This document shows, one piece after another, positions 1 to 12,000 of a stretch of DNA of 64,000 nt. A program made the translations under genes and the position numbers. The stretch's first letter is position 1. Each line of letters begins with the position of its first letter. Under the pieces are notes generated by a model that ran no database searches, was not told the origin of the DNA, and was given only the letters and a program-made list of their open reading frames with translations. This DNA is from Pleodorina starrii (Eukaryota > Chlorophyta > Chlorophyceae > Chlamydomonadales > Volvocaceae): positions 434,001 to 498,000 of the forward strand of contig BRXU01000039.1 in NCBI GenBank assembly GCA_030267565.1, written 5' to 3'.

Positions 1-1442
1 CGCGGCGATGTTCGACCGACGACATTGCGGTGGAGGTTGGGGTGTGTCGTACACGTGCACAGTACGGCATATCACGACAGGGGGTACGAACATGACGAGG
101 CCGTCGTGCCGCCTCGGCGTGCTCTCTCTCTCTCTCTCGGGGGCCGCCGCCGATGCAGATGAGATTCTGGGGAGGCGGCCTTTCTTCTCTCTTGAGTCTT
201 GACAAGGCCGCGAGGTCACGGAGCAAATACGGCAGTTGTTGTACGGCAGCAGTGAATACGGAGTGCGATGGGTTTTCCTCGAGAACTCATCACAGTAGAT
301 CTCGGTGGCCCTTTGAGTGTTGGCGCAGACAGTCCCATGGGTCAGTAGATACCGTACGGTAGTTGGTCAGTGGTCGTACCTTTTGAGCTGCGTTTCGCAT
401 CGCTTGCAAGGACATGTGATGCAGTACGGCATGTTTTCCATGTACGGTGCCGCGCAGGGTTTCGGAGACCCGGAGTGTGGCAGCTGCCGCGGCTGGACTG
501 TACGACAAGCGCTGCAGCACCTGAAGGCCCGGCCGGGAATGAACATGACGTACATTATCATGGTACGGAAAGCCGGGCTGGGACATGTCGGATTTTCTTG
601 TCCTGTCGTACCACTGCATACCAGCTCGTACCAGTTCTGCCCTTCTTACATTGAATGAGGCATAGAAATGCAAAACGCAACAGGTAGGCAACCCAAGGCT
701 GAGACCCGCATTCTTCACGCGAGTGATGGCGGTGCCACACCTACATGTTACAAAGCTGGCTAATGTGCCGTACTCTGTACGACTGCACGGCTATCGTACA
801 GGAGTACTGCGACCGCGGCTCGCTGCTCGTGGCCATCAGGCGCGGCATTTTTCGAATGGACGAAGCCGGCCCCGCCGGCCGCGCCGCCGCCGCCACTGTT
901 GCCGTACCGGCGTCAACGTCATCACCCAACGCGGCACCGGCGGCGGCGGCTCCCGCCAGGTTCACTCGCCGTATTGTACTGCGCGCCATACTCCGTACGG
1001 CCCGTGATATTGCGCAGGTGCGTGGGGGCGTGTGTGTTTGTTGGCGGCGGATGAGAGCGTGTGGTTGCGACAGACGCCTGTTGGAATGTACGGCCCGCTG
1101 TCGGCTGTGTAAAGTCTGCCAAAAGAGTCGAGAGCAACACACCTGGATGGGGACTTGTCCCAATTTGAACACCATTTTGGGGGATATTGGTTTGCCACTA
1201 CCGCCCCTCGTGGCCCTGAGGAAGTGGCCCAGACCCGACCCGCTCCACCCCCTGCTTACCCCGCGCTCCTTTCCCTTCCCCCTGCCCCCTCCCCAATACA
1301 CATACGCACACACACACAGTGCTTAGGCGGTCTTTCCGTCGGGGCTGGGTTAGCAGCCCCTGGCCAGCGTCAGGGCCCGGTCAGATACTGTAACGACACA
1401 CACACACACATACGCACACACATACGCACACATACACACATA

Positions 1443-1489
<47 letters not shown>

Positions 1490-3157
1490 CCCCACCCCAC
1501 CCCACCGCAGGGCATGTGCCACCTTCACGCCAACGGCATCATCCACGGAGACCTCAAGCCCGGCAATGTGCTGCTGAGGGGGTGCAGGAGCGACAGGAGG
1601 GGATTCGTGGCGATGGTGGCGGATTTCGGGCTCAGCAAGGTACGGCTGCCGTACATGTCGTACACGTTGCATGCTTGCAGTACACAGTGTACGCGTTGTA
1701 CGTCGATGCTGCCAAAAAGCGGTATTGGCTCTTAGGATGATGTGATGGGGACTCTTTTGTGGATCCGTCCAGAAGCAAAAGTGCCTGTCGTACAAGTACG
1801 GATTTACAATCTGCCGTACACATGCATCACTACAGGTCACACGTGGTGACAAGCCGTTGGAGCTCAACCACTGGTCAACGGTCACCGTTATGGCTCCGGA
1901 GGTCATTATGGGGCGCTGGCTCAAGGCATCAGGTGTGTGCGGGGGAGGGGGAGGGGGGTGAGGGAGGGAAGGGGTTGGGCACGGTGTTCGTGCCATGTAC
2001 GGCAGAGGCAAAACACATCCCTGCTCAAGGCCTCGCGTGGGGGCGAGGCGGCCGGATGGCGGGCGGGTGAGCGGGTGGTGGGCGGGCGGGATGGTGGTGG
2101 GCGGATGCACGAGTGGGCGGATGGGCGCCCGCCATCCGGCCGGCTGTGTCCTGTGTGTCGTACAGGTGTAACCGTGGTGTGTTTTACCCCGCCCCCTTCC
2201 CTCCGCCGACCTAACGTTCGTCGACCACCATCCCCCGCATTTGGAACCCATCTTTGCACCACAATGGGGCTCACAATCCCCCCCTGGACCCCTCTCGCAC
2301 CCAACTGCCCACCCCTCACGCCCGCCAGATGTCTTCTCGTACGGCGTTCTGCTGTGGCAGCTCGTCACAAGCGAGCCCGTGCCGTACGGCAAGCTGACCA
2401 TACCGCAAATCCTGATGGGCGTTTCGCAGGGCACGGTACGACAATTTGGGTTTTAGGGTTTTTGAGGGTTTCCTCGAGCCGCATCCGAAATGTCTACGGG
2501 TGGGATGTACCATATCCTCCATATGTCCTGGAAATTTGAGGAAATAATGTACGGATGTACGAATAGATGGGGCTGTAGTGGATGTACACCCCACACACAC
2601 TCCACACACACTCCATTGCACACCTCCCGAAACACACTCCCAAACACACTCCACCCCCCTTACTCCTCCCCCACTACCCCCGGCCCCGTCTCCTCCCTCC
2701 ACCCGCCTCCTTCCCCCGTTTGCAGCTCAAGCCCGAGTGGTACTCCTCCGCCCACCCCGCACTGGTCCGACTGGGCCGAGCCTGCCTGGCAACCAGCCCC
2801 GAGAAGCGACCCAGCTTCGAAGCCATCGTCAAGGTACGGAACAGTACGGCTACGCTGACCTGAGATATGGTGATTTGTCGTACAATTATTTCGTAATACC
2901 TGACAGCGTTTTCTTGTCTTGTATCACATGCCCAGATCCTAACCAAGATTGAGCAGCACGTGCGTAATGCGCTGAAGGTGGAGAGGATCGAGAGGGGGCT
3001 GCGGCCGCCGCTACCACCGCCGCCACCACCACCACCACCACCATCGCCGCCGCCCCCGCCCCCGCCGCCGCCCGAGGCGCAGTCGCCGCCGCCGCCGGGG
3101 GCGTCCCGCTTTCTTAAGGGCGGGGTTCGGCTCTGCTGTCGTACGAAAAATGAGTGA
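1..3157 (+). CDS. TKL-type Ser/Thr protein kinase, copy A (5' end outside window)
   Basis: Soluble protein kinase of the tyrosine-kinase-like group that is expanded in volvocine algae; substrate unknown. Predicted exons: 458-562, 802-1017, 1511-1639, 1836-1932, 2329-2435, 2726-2833, 2936-3157 (TGA). Visible motifs in order: EYCDRGSL hinge region, catalytic loop HGDLKPGN (no Arg before Asp, so a non-RD kinase), DFGLSK metal-binding motif, MAPEVIMG, DVFSYGVLLWQL helix F, and KRPSF near the end of the lobe. The glycine loop and VAVK exons seen in copies B and C must lie upstream of base 1. The tail is a poly-Pro stretch followed by about 20 residues. From 802 on, all junctions keep phase. The 458 exon begins in phase 0, whereas B and C enter this exon in phase 2, so its left edge is uncertain. 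Bases 1-457 read as intron. Confidence 0.85.
1319..1486 (+). repeat. Dispersed SINE/LINE-tail-like repeat, copy 1, with (CA)n tail
   Basis: About 78 bp (GCTTAGGCGGTCTTTCCGTC ... ATACTGTAACG) nearly identical to sequence at 20174-20253 and 31560-31636, followed by about 90 bp of (CA)n/(CACATA)n. CA repeat also lies just 5' of it. It sits in a kinase A intron. Same orientation, shared 3' end and microsatellite tail are what a 5'-truncated non-LTR element or SINE would leave; no coding capacity is visible. Confidence 0.7.
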
Positions 3158-3707
3158 GTAAAAACGCGGCCTCAAGGAATGCGGCGCCGTCCAAAGGGGG
3201 GATGACGTCACGCACGAAGAAAAGAAAGAAAGTACGACACCGGCTCGGGCATGATGAGATTCTCGAGGGGGATGTCAGGTTGGCGCTGCGTCAGCGGCCG
3301 CCGAGCTCTTTTCGTACTTGTTGTACGGAATGTGGCGATGTGCCGTACGTTTGATGAGGCGGCTGAGTTGGCGGCGGTGCGTGGCGGCGGCGCGTGGCTC
3401 AGGATTTAGTCCGGGGGTGCGGGGTTTTGGGGCGGGGTACGGCATACGGGGATTAGGGCTCGGGCCGCCGTGGGCGGCGTAGATGGCGGGTGGGCACCTA
3501 CCACCTCCCTTGAGCGATGTGGCGGGGGAAGGCGCCGCAGGAAATGCACGTGGCACCACGGTATGTACGGTACATGATTCAGAGAGAAAATCGAAAGAGG
3601 AAGAGGCCTCAGCAAATGCTAAATTAAGGCAGTAGCAACTGCTGTACTGCAAACTGTGCCACATCTCTCCATCCTGCCGCCTCAGCGCGCGTTTTTTGTT
3701 CCTCTAG

Positions 3708-3712
3708 TGTAA
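3708..3712 (+). promoter_or_regulatory. Candidate polyadenylation signal TGTAA (kinase A)
   Basis: TGTAA is the usual green-algal polyadenylation signal. This is the first one seen on the + strand after the kinase A stop, giving a 3' UTR of about 550 bp, similar to the spacing seen for the genes ending at 6345 and 49541. Confidence 0.45.
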
Positions 3713-4897
3713 TTCTTCCACCGTATCAGATCGTGCGTATCTGTCTGTCAAACTGTCTGTTTTGAGCTTGTGGTTTGCGCCCGTGGCCCCACAGAGAGTG
3801 CGAGTTGTGAGGGGGCGAGCGAGCAATCTATGAGAACTTATCGGGGGGGCCATGGCTTTGCAGTACAACCGTACGATTGTTGTGCGCCTTTTCATTTGGC
3901 GGGTCGTCAGAAGCCGTCAGGAGTCAAACCTCCTTCGCCGTTGAGCGGCGGCGGCTTCGGACACAAATCTGCGAGGGAGGGTGTGGACGTTCGGGGGGAG
4001 GCGCGAGGCAGGACAGGGCCGCCAAGTTGGATGGCAGACTTTGCGGACCGCACCAACTGGTGATCCATTTGGGTCGATCCATCATAAAACGGTTCATATA
4101 ATGAACTGTAGGTGGGTTAGTGCGTCTGGGTGTGTGTGTACTGGTGTTGGGTTTTGTCTCGCGCGCCTTGGGCTGGCAGCAGCAGCAGTTGCGTTGGATC
4201 TTTGGGTGAGGGAGCGGTGATGGCGGGGATGAAGAGGAGACGGCGGGGAAGGTGGTGGTTGCGGATCTGAACGGTTGGTGGTTAGTGGTTGGTGGTTGGG
4301 GGGAGGATGCTTGCAAGCCCTGGGCTGCAGGCGGCGGTGCGCGCATTCCACCGTCGCGATCTCCCTATCCGTGAAACTTGGGGCGGGGACGGGTAGGGGA
4401 AGTCACGCTACAGCAGTCATCGTGTCAAATTCAATTATTGCCATTTGAACATTTGTCAGAGGGTCGGTCAGGGGAGGATCCGAACGTCTGTCTTTTGAAT
4501 CTCAATCTAGCGCCTGTACGGCGACGAAACGGTGCGCTTCTTATTCGAACACTGGACGGCGCCGTGAGTGTAACGCATAAAATATTCTGGCGGCTTTGAA
4601 TCGAACTGGGAATTTACAGGTAATGTATTTGTTGTTAGGAAGAATGTTTCGCGGTCGCGGGCTCGGTGGTTTCGGAGTTTGTAATCACCGTAACAAATTC
4701 TAGCCCGGGCCGCGTAACGTGCGTAAGTAGGGTTTGATCGACCACGGGATGAGCGGGTTTCAGGGCAGAACGTACGACCGGGGCATCCGTACGGCAGATC
4801 GTCATGCACGGCTGTTGTACAGTTTGTGTGCGAGTGTGCGTCGAAAGGGAGGAGGCTTTGGGGGGTTGCGTTTCGGGCGCGGGGGGATTTTAATGTT

Positions 4898-4921
4898 GCT
4901 AGGCTAGGCTAGGCTAGGCTA
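4898..4921. repeat. GGCTA pentanucleotide microsatellite
   Basis: About five tandem GCTAG/GGCTA units in an intergenic region. Confidence 0.85.
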
Positions 4922-5829
4922 AACCAAGTATGGTGAGTGAGTGTGTGTGTGCGTGTGGCGGTATTCGGCGGTGTCTGGAGGCAGTAGGCGCCTTTTGTCG
5001 GTGTGGCTGCTGTCCTGCACCAACTCGCCAGCGCTTTTGTGCTGTGGCGGCGAACATCGCTTTACCCCTGAAGGTCTGCCCGGGGGCTCGGAAACGCCGC
5101 TCGCCGCTCGGGCACAGCACGGCACAGCACAGCAGAGCACGGCACGGCATGGCGTTTCAAGGGGCGAGGACTCCCGACGAGGGAAGTGTTGGCTTTGTTG
5201 TTGCGGTTGTTGCGGCTCTGCGCCATACGGACCCATGGGTCGGCAGCTGGATTCTGATCGCTGTTCTGGCCCCGCTGTTTCCTTGTGTGGTGCGATTGGT
5301 GCGTTTAGGTGGTCGGTATTTGCGCAGTTTCAGTACCCATATAAGAACGGTCTGCTATGCTGCGACTGGCCCGTATGGCTGAGCTGGCGCTAAAGTTATG
5401 TGTTTTTGCAGTTGATCAGGATTGTTCGCTGTGACAAGCGAGCCGGGCCTTCGCCGTGGGCTGGCTGGGATGGGCCTTCGCCGTGGGCAGGCTGGGATCT
5501 TCCACGTACCCACGACCGGCCCAGTCTCCCGGTTGGAATGGGTGTATCGTTGACTTTCTGAAAAGAAAGAGCATTGCATGGTGGCACGGCCCCTTACATC
5601 TGTATGCGAGGAACAGCACTTGTAACCGGCCGCGGTTTGGATTCGGTGATTACAAGGGGGACCGCCGCCGCGGTTTGGCTGTGAGCCTGTGACACTCAAC
5701 TGTACGGAACCCTAGCCCGGTTCGGAATTGGCGAACGTCGAGAGCTGATCACATGGCAAGTTGAGACTAACTGAGCGTTTGACGGGATAGCCTTCAGGAT
5801 TATTTAGGCGTATATTCAAGTAGGCCTAC

Positions 5830-6345
5830 ATGGCGCTCAGGTCCCTCGGTGCAGCAGGCACGATATCCGGCGCACACGCGAAATCACGCTGCCACCAATT
5901 GCAGACTAGCATCTTCAGGCCTGCCAATCATTTTGTAGCACCACGACTAGGTAGGAACGTGGCTTGCAAAGCGGCAATGGCGCAGGAGGCCGCAGCCATC
6001 GTGCAGAGGCAGTTGGAGCTGTATAATGCTAGGGAAGTCGATCCCTTCATGGAGCTTTTCACGGACGACGTCCTCGTGCTGGACGGCATAACCGGCGCAA
6101 CAATCGCGAGCTCCAAAGAGGAATTGAGGCCCCGATACGTGGAGAGGTTCAAATCGCCGGTGCATTGCGAGTTGCTAGGCCGATTAGTTCTGGGAAACGT
6201 TGTCGTTGATCGCGAAATTATTACCGGGCTGCCGAACGGCGGTGTGGCGGACTGCATGGCCACGTACGTGTGCGACGTGGCCGCGGACAAGATCAAGCGC
6301 ATCACGTTTGTGTGGCAGCCACGCACGGAGGGAGTCAAGCTGTGA
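5830..6345 (+). CDS. SnoaL/NTF2-like fold protein, probably organelle-targeted
   Basis: Intronless ORF of 171 aa, unusual among its intron-rich neighbours. Residues 1-48 are rich in Ala, Ser, Arg and poor in acidic residues, like an algal plastid or mitochondrial transit peptide; a second Met (MAQEAAAIV, residue 50) begins the folded part. That part reads as a small cone-shaped SnoaL/NTF2-type domain: a first helix (VQRQLELYNAREVDPFMEL), then FTDDVLVLDG, the ERFKSPVHCELLGRL strand, VVVDREIITGLPNGGVADCMATYVCD, and a closing IKRITFVWQPR strand. Proteins of this fold include ketosteroid isomerases, polyketide cyclases and stress proteins, so the reaction cannot be assigned. Residues such as YNARDxDxFxxLFxxDV are typical of the 'steroid delta-isomerase-like' group. 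The start at 5830 is chosen because it supplies the targeting peptide. Confidence 0.85.
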   Translation: MALRSLGAAGTISGAHAKSRCHQLQTSIFRPANHFVAPRLGRNVACKAAMAQEAAAIVQRQLELYNAREVDPFMELFTDDVLVLDGITGATIASSKEELRPRYVERFKSPVHCELLGRLVLGNVVVDREIITGLPNGGVADCMATYVCDVAADKIKRITFVWQPRTEGVKL

Positions 6346-6962
6346 GGCGCGGTTCGCGGCGCGTCACGAGCCCCCCCCTCGTTAGTTCACCAGTCACGGC
6401 ATGACTTCGCGTGCCGTATACCGGTATGGGTAGCTTCCAAGTTCCGACAACAGCACGCATTCTGTCGCGCTGCCGCTCCCAGCGGCGAGGAGGACTCCGC
6501 CGCCGACTCCGCCGTTGCCGCCGCCGGCGCTGCATTCCCATTGCCGTCACGGAGGCACCGGCTCCAGGGCGGCCGCTCGACTGACGGCCTCCACGTGCGG
6601 GGTCCTTTGTCTTCTTTTTGAAGGTGTACGAGTGGCGGCCAGGGGAGCGCCGACGCTGACGGTGATGCTGCGCGTGTGACAGTTTTTGCGCCAAAGGGAT
6701 GAAACAAACTTTTGGGTTTACAGTCGGTCCAGAGGATCGCCCTGGTGCCGAATGGTGACGTAACACAAATCCGCAATCCGAGGGTTGCACCTAAGTTTGA
6801 CCGTTCGGTCAAGTCGAGTCTCTAGTCGGTTGGGCCCGCTTAGCTCCCCACGTTTTGGGCTCTGGCCAGGTCCGTGCCCAGGTCCGTGCCCAGGTGCGGT
6901 GTGATGCGGTGTGTATGCGCGGTGTGTATGTGCGGTATGTGGACCCTTTTGGGTTTGTCCAC

Positions 6963-6967
6963 TGTAA
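6963..6967 (+). promoter_or_regulatory. Candidate polyadenylation signal TGTAA (NTF2-like gene)
   Basis: First TGTAA seen on the + strand after the stop at 6345, 615 bp downstream. Confidence 0.35.
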
Positions 6968-7175
6968 AATGAAATTTGTGCAAATGAAAAGCACCCAGCG
7001 CCACAGCCACCGTACTGTACTGCCAGCCGTAGCCCCGAGAGCGGGTCGCACATACGAGCGGGCGCCAGGAACATCCATCCATTCACAGGCACCCGAGATG
7101 CCGTATTGGACGCGAATACGGCAACTAACGGCCAACGGTCACCGTGCGGGCCGAGGGTGGTGTTACCGACGGCAG

Positions 7176-7440
7176 CAAACGACCAAGCGGCTGAATCTAA
7201 CCACCGCCAAGCCCGCCGTGGTCATCATTGATGAGCGGCTGGCGGCCACCGCCAGCGAGAGGTGTGCCGCGCTCGCCGAGATGCTGGATCTCGGCAACGC
7301 ACTCAGTGTCTTTGCGCCCGTGGGACTCAGCGAGCAGACTGCGGGATGGGTACGACAGCAGGGCTGTGTCCTGCGCCGCGGTGCACCTGGGGCCGGCCCA
7401 GCCGCCCTGGCCGCGGAGGGCCTGGCTCGTGCGAGTGAGA
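7176..7440 (+). CDS. Unrecognised coding-like stretch, possible exon or captured gene fragment
   Basis: Within a long open frame (about 6855-7817) the segment from a plausible acceptor (GGCAG before 7176) reads as ordinary protein: AVVIIDERLAATASERCAAL, AEMLDLGNALSVFAPVGLSE, then AALAAEGLARA, with a possible GTGAGA donor near 7433. The hydrophobic beta-strand followed by amphipathic helices suggests a Rossmann-like fold, but no family is recognised. No ATG, second exon or partner could be fixed. The frame runs on into a hairpin at 7488, so this could be a gene piece next to or inside a mobile element. Confidence 0.25.
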
Positions 7441-7487
7441 ATGGGGTGAATATGGGGGCAATAGTTGTAGAGAAGGTGGCCTCAGAT

Positions 7488-7592
7488 GGTCACCCTAGGA
7501 GGGAGCAGCGTAGCTCCCCTCCCGTGTCTCGCACTGACGGAAAAGCACGCGCCTTCGGGAGGCGAGCTACGCAGCTCCCGCCTAGGGTGACC
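7488..7592. repeat. Imperfect inverted repeat (hairpin)
   Basis: GGTCACCCTAGG at the left edge is exactly inverted as CCTAGGGTGACC at the right edge. Inside the arms, GGGAGC...GTAGCTCCC pairs imperfectly with GGGAG...CTACGC...CTCCC. The loop is about 30 bases. This could be one terminus or the whole of a small foldback element. Confidence 0.7.
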
Positions 7593-9056
7593 TGGGCACG
7601 GTTGTTCTCCTCGGAGTCCAACTTATCACTGAAACTGAATTACAAGAGACTGCTTCACGCGGTCTGTCTGTCGCGGATCTGTACATATGTGCTACTTCAG
7701 AGTCTTAATACTGCAAAGTGCGAGACACAGATAAGTTGTCTCGCACAATCGCCGGGTTTTATAATCAGCCCGAGCGACTCAGTCACCTTCCACTTCAGGG
7801 GAGCCCGCACCGTCTGAACCCCTTCTCGGCAAGGGTCCCCGAACATAAGCAACAAAAAAATGTAACAATAACAAGTGACGACGACTTAGGCGCCGCACTA
7901 GAACGGTTACTGAACCTGACTCGAAGGGGCGAACCCAACGGTTCTCAACGGAAAGTGGACAGTTAGTAGTACTTGCCACGCTCCATGGCAGTCACCGGAG
8001 ATACCGGTAGCGTGACAACACGCGTGGCCCGATAAATCGGGGCGTCATCAATACCGTTAATGAATGCCGTACTTCTGCTGTAATAATGCCCGTACGCACG
8101 CGCGCACGCATGTTGTGGGAGTTTACCCCCTTAGGGCTCTCGTTATCCCGGGGAAGAAGGCGAAGAGCTCAAGCGAAGCCGAATCGTCCTCCCGCGGAAT
8201 CGTTGACCGCCGACGAGTACCACCATCATGTCGGCGCCATCAGACCCACCGTTCAACTACCAACCGTCAACCATTTTCGGAGGGTCTGCGGTCTGGAGCC
8301 CACCGTAACAACCACAACCACCAACTACCAACAATCCAGGCAGGAGGCCCTTCCGCATTTCCGCTCTCTCGCTCTCGCTCTCTCACACATACACAAACCG
8401 GTTTAATCAATCAATCGATCAACCATTCACCGTCATCCAGGCACGATATACGGTACATATATCCCAACACCCCCAGCCACCGGTTGCTGAGGCAGCTTAT
8501 CCGTCTCCTGACAGGTTTTCGGGCGCTTCATTCGTTACCACCGCCGTTACCCCGGCGTCATCGTCACCCACCAGATCTGCTCTGAAGCGCCTCCAAAGCG
8601 CGGCGTCAGACGGCTCTGCGAGACTCAACCCATCAGCCCACCGCTGCTCAGCGCCTAGCCGATCCCGAACCCAATCCCTTCGGGAATTCGACAGCAGCAG
8701 ATGTGGTACGGCACAGGTACGGCATGCCTTTTTTTATAAAACGGACCAAACCAGGCACCCCCGCCCGCCTCCCCGCCCTGCTGTGTTGTGGTGCGACGTC
8801 CAATACACCGAAGCACCGCTGCTGCTGCTGCCTCAGCTGCGGCCGAGCACACTAACACGCCACCGCCTTCCCGCCCCCCCACCCTGGAGCGGCGCGCCCC
8901 GCACCTCGCCACCTCCGCGCCTCCGTCGCCGCCGCCTTTCCTCCTTTGCAGTAGATGCGCCTCCGCGCCTCCGCCACCCTGCAATCTCCACCTCCTCCAT
9001 CGCCGTGCCGCGGGCGCAACCACCGAACCAAATAGTACGACGACGGTACGACAAAC

Positions 9057-12000
9057 TCATGGTACGCCGCCGTACGCGCCGCCCGCGAATGGCCGCCGGC
9101 TGGGGGAGAAGCCGTCGTTGTAAGCGCTCTCCCAGCTGGCTTGCTTCTGCTTCTGCTTCTGCTGTTGTTGCTGTTGCCGAACCTGCTGCTGAAGCTGCTG
9201 AGTCAGCAGCTGGGTAGACGTGAAGGTCGCCAGCGGCGCCGCGGCTGGCGGCGGCGCGCCGGCGGAGCGCGGCGCCGGCGCGCCCTCAGCCACCCAGCCG
9301 CCGCCGCCGCCGCCGCCCGACGCGCCCTGAGATTTGCCCGGCGGCGCGTTGCGCCGCTCCGCAGCGGCGGCGGCGCTGCCACCGCTGCCGCCGCCACCAC
9401 CGCTGCCGCCGCCGCCGCCGCCGCGGTCCTTCCGTTGAAATCTCTCCCGATGTCGTCGGACGAGTCCTGTCGCCTCTGGCGGCGGCGGAGGCGCCGCCGC
9501 CGCCGCCATCTGCGGTGGCGGAGGCGCGGCCGCCGCATTGAACGCCGGCGGCGGCGGCGGCGGCAGGGGCTTCGCGGCCGCCGCCACGGCGGCCGCCGCC
9601 GTCGCCGCCGTCGCCTGCGGCGGCGGTTGCGGCGGCTGTGGTCCCTCCGGCCAATTGGGCAGACCGTCCCAAGGACCCATACCCATATACGGCACCGGCG
9701 GCATCATGCCGTACGGCAAGTACGGATTTGCCATCCAGGGCGGCAGCGGCGGCGGCGGCATCATCATTCCGGGCCCGGGGAACATTCCCCCCGCCGCCGC
9801 CGCCGGCGGCGGACCCCACGGACCCCAGGGGCCGCCGCCGCCGCCCGGCGGCATCGGCGGCATCATCGACACCATTGCCGCCGCCGGCGGCGGCCGAGGA
9901 TCGGCCCACGGCGGCGGCATGCCCAGCTGATGCGGCAGCAGGGCCGAAGGCACGGGCTGGATTGCGGGGGCCGGGGAGGCGTCCTGCTGTGGTGGCTGTT
10001 GCTGCTGTTGCTGCTGCTGTTGTTGTTGTTCGGGGTCGGCGGGCGGCGTTGGGATACGCAGGATCTGGGGTTCGGGCGTATGCGTAGGGAGGGGTTCGGC
10101 GGATACTTAAAGGAAGGAAGGACGGAAGAAAGGAAGGTGGGGAGAAGAACCGCAGGAGGAAGTAGGCGACGCGCACGGACCCGGCAGTAACAGAGGGGGA
10201 GAGGGGGGGAGCGGTGGAAAAGAACCGCGGCGAAGGGAGCGAGGCTGCCCGGGCGGAGGTAGCCGGTGGCTGGGGAGGGTGGAGAGGTCGGAGGGACGAC
10301 ACGCCGTCGCTCGAGATCCCCTCTGGCGGTGGCGGCGGCGGCGGCGGTGGTGGCGGACAAGCACCGTGTCTGGAGTGAGCCCACTGTGACACCACCCCCA
10401 CCCCCACTACCACCCCCACCCCCACCCCCACCACCCCCACTACCACTGCGGTTTTCCTTTTTACCACCACAGCAAGCGCCCGTGCGGTCACTGACGGACG
10501 TACCTGGGGGGCCTCTTGCCGCGCCAGAGGCTGAGACAGCGGGCTGATGGCGGTCGCACCGCCGTGGGGGCCACCCGGCGGAGCCGCCTCGCCGGAACGT
10601 GAGCCGGGAAGGCCGCCGTCGCCGTCGCCGCCGCTGCCGGAGAGCCAAGCGGCGGCGGCGGGACCCGCGTTGTGTGCATCGGTGTACGGCGCCCCGGGTA
10701 GCGCCGGCTCCAGGGATACCTCGGACCCTCCTGTCCCACCGGCAGCCGCCTTCGCAGCCTTTGCCGCTGCCGCCGCGTCGTCCTCCTCGCGTTTGCGCAG
10801 CTGCCGCACAACAGGTACAACAACAGGCGCAACATGCCGGTTTGTGTGTGTGGGGGGTGGGGTGGGGGGCGGGGCGGCGGTTTATGGCTGAATCGAACTG
10901 AAATGAAACGGACCAAACGAATATTCATATTGAAAATATGAATTATAATCAGATTGAAACGGAACTGCAGCCCTCGCATCCCACAGGGCACAGAGCCGCA
11001 GCAGCGCCCCGTCCCCCGTTGCTGCCTCTTACGCGGAAGAACGCCTGCGGCTCAAAAAAGCTCGGTCTGGATCTGGATCTGGATTCAGCGCCGCGGACCC
11101 GCCGGCGCGACCTCGACAGGAAAAAGCCGCGGCTCGACCTGGATCTGGATCCGGATCCAGACTTCCAGAGCCGCACGCCGACCCATACCTCAAGACCCAC
11201 CGGCGCGGCCTCGGCCTCGGTCTCGGCCCGCTCCCGCCGCGCTGCCACCCCCGCCACCGCCACCAACACCGCCAGAGTGAGCAGCGCGACGCCGCCGATT
11301 ATGACGCCAGCGATGATCCCTTCGGGGGCAAGCACCGTAAACAAGAAGATGCGGCGGAGGGGGTGATCCACGTATAGGCCACGAATCCACGATTTGGAGA
11401 GGGGGGTGCTATCCACGATTCGGGGCGGGGGTGACCGGGCGGCGCGGGTGTTACGGGGCCCTTTACAAGAAAAGGTAACCGGGCTGGGGTTTCACGGGGG
11501 GAAAGAAGAAAGAAGGGGGGAATGCATGCGCGCGCCCGGCACCAGGGGAACGGGGTGAGGCCAATCGCTCGAGTGAGTGACTCCGGTCGCTGCCGTCGGT
11601 CGACTAAAACCCCCCGCCACCGCCACCGCCGCAGCAGTCGCCGCCATCGTGTGCGGCCTCTCAGCCAGGCGGATAGACACTAGACAGTAGGTGTGAGGCG
11701 ACCTGAGGGAGCGCCGTCACCCCGTTTCCAACCGTCTTGTCTTGGCTGCGATTGTGCCTTTTTCTCTCAGGTGCGCGGTACCGGTACTCACCCACGCGGG
11801 CTGCCAAGGAGGAAGAGGAGCCCGAAGATGATGATGAGGAGGTGGTGGAGGTGGTGGTGGAGGTGGAGGGGGGTGACGACGGGCTGATGGGGCTTTGGAG
11901 TGTCTTTTGTGCTGCCTGCATGACGGGGTCGGACTGCGCACGGCACGGAGGGTATCCACGGAGGGGGGGTGCACAGTTGGCGCAATCACCAGCCTTGCAG

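Larger units (their letters stand above)
3158..5829. other. Intergenic region between kinase A and the NTF2-like gene
   Basis: No convincing coding exon on either strand. The left 550 bp is probably the kinase A 3' UTR, ending near a TGTAA at 3708-3712. It also holds a short GGCTA pentamer array (4898-4921) and one perfect GACCCATGGGTC palindrome (5230-5241). The right end should contain the promoter of the gene starting at 5830, but no clear TATA element is recognisable. Confidence 0.6.
6346..9056. other. Region between the NTF2-like gene and the membrane-protein gene
   Basis: Contains a candidate TGTAA at 6963-6967 for the upstream gene, a coding-like stretch around 7176-7440 (listed separately), a hairpin at 7488-7592 and then low-information sequence. 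A Ser/Ala-rich open stretch at about 8488-8705 that ends before a GTACGG donor could be an exon, but nothing joins to it convincingly. 8750-9056 is GC-rich 3' flank of the minus-strand gene. Confidence 0.5.

Noticed and set aside
9286..10809. 507-codon minus-strand frame
   Set aside because: Only 10800-10504 is a real exon. The rest reads through an intron and in the wrong frame over exon 8 of the membrane-protein gene.
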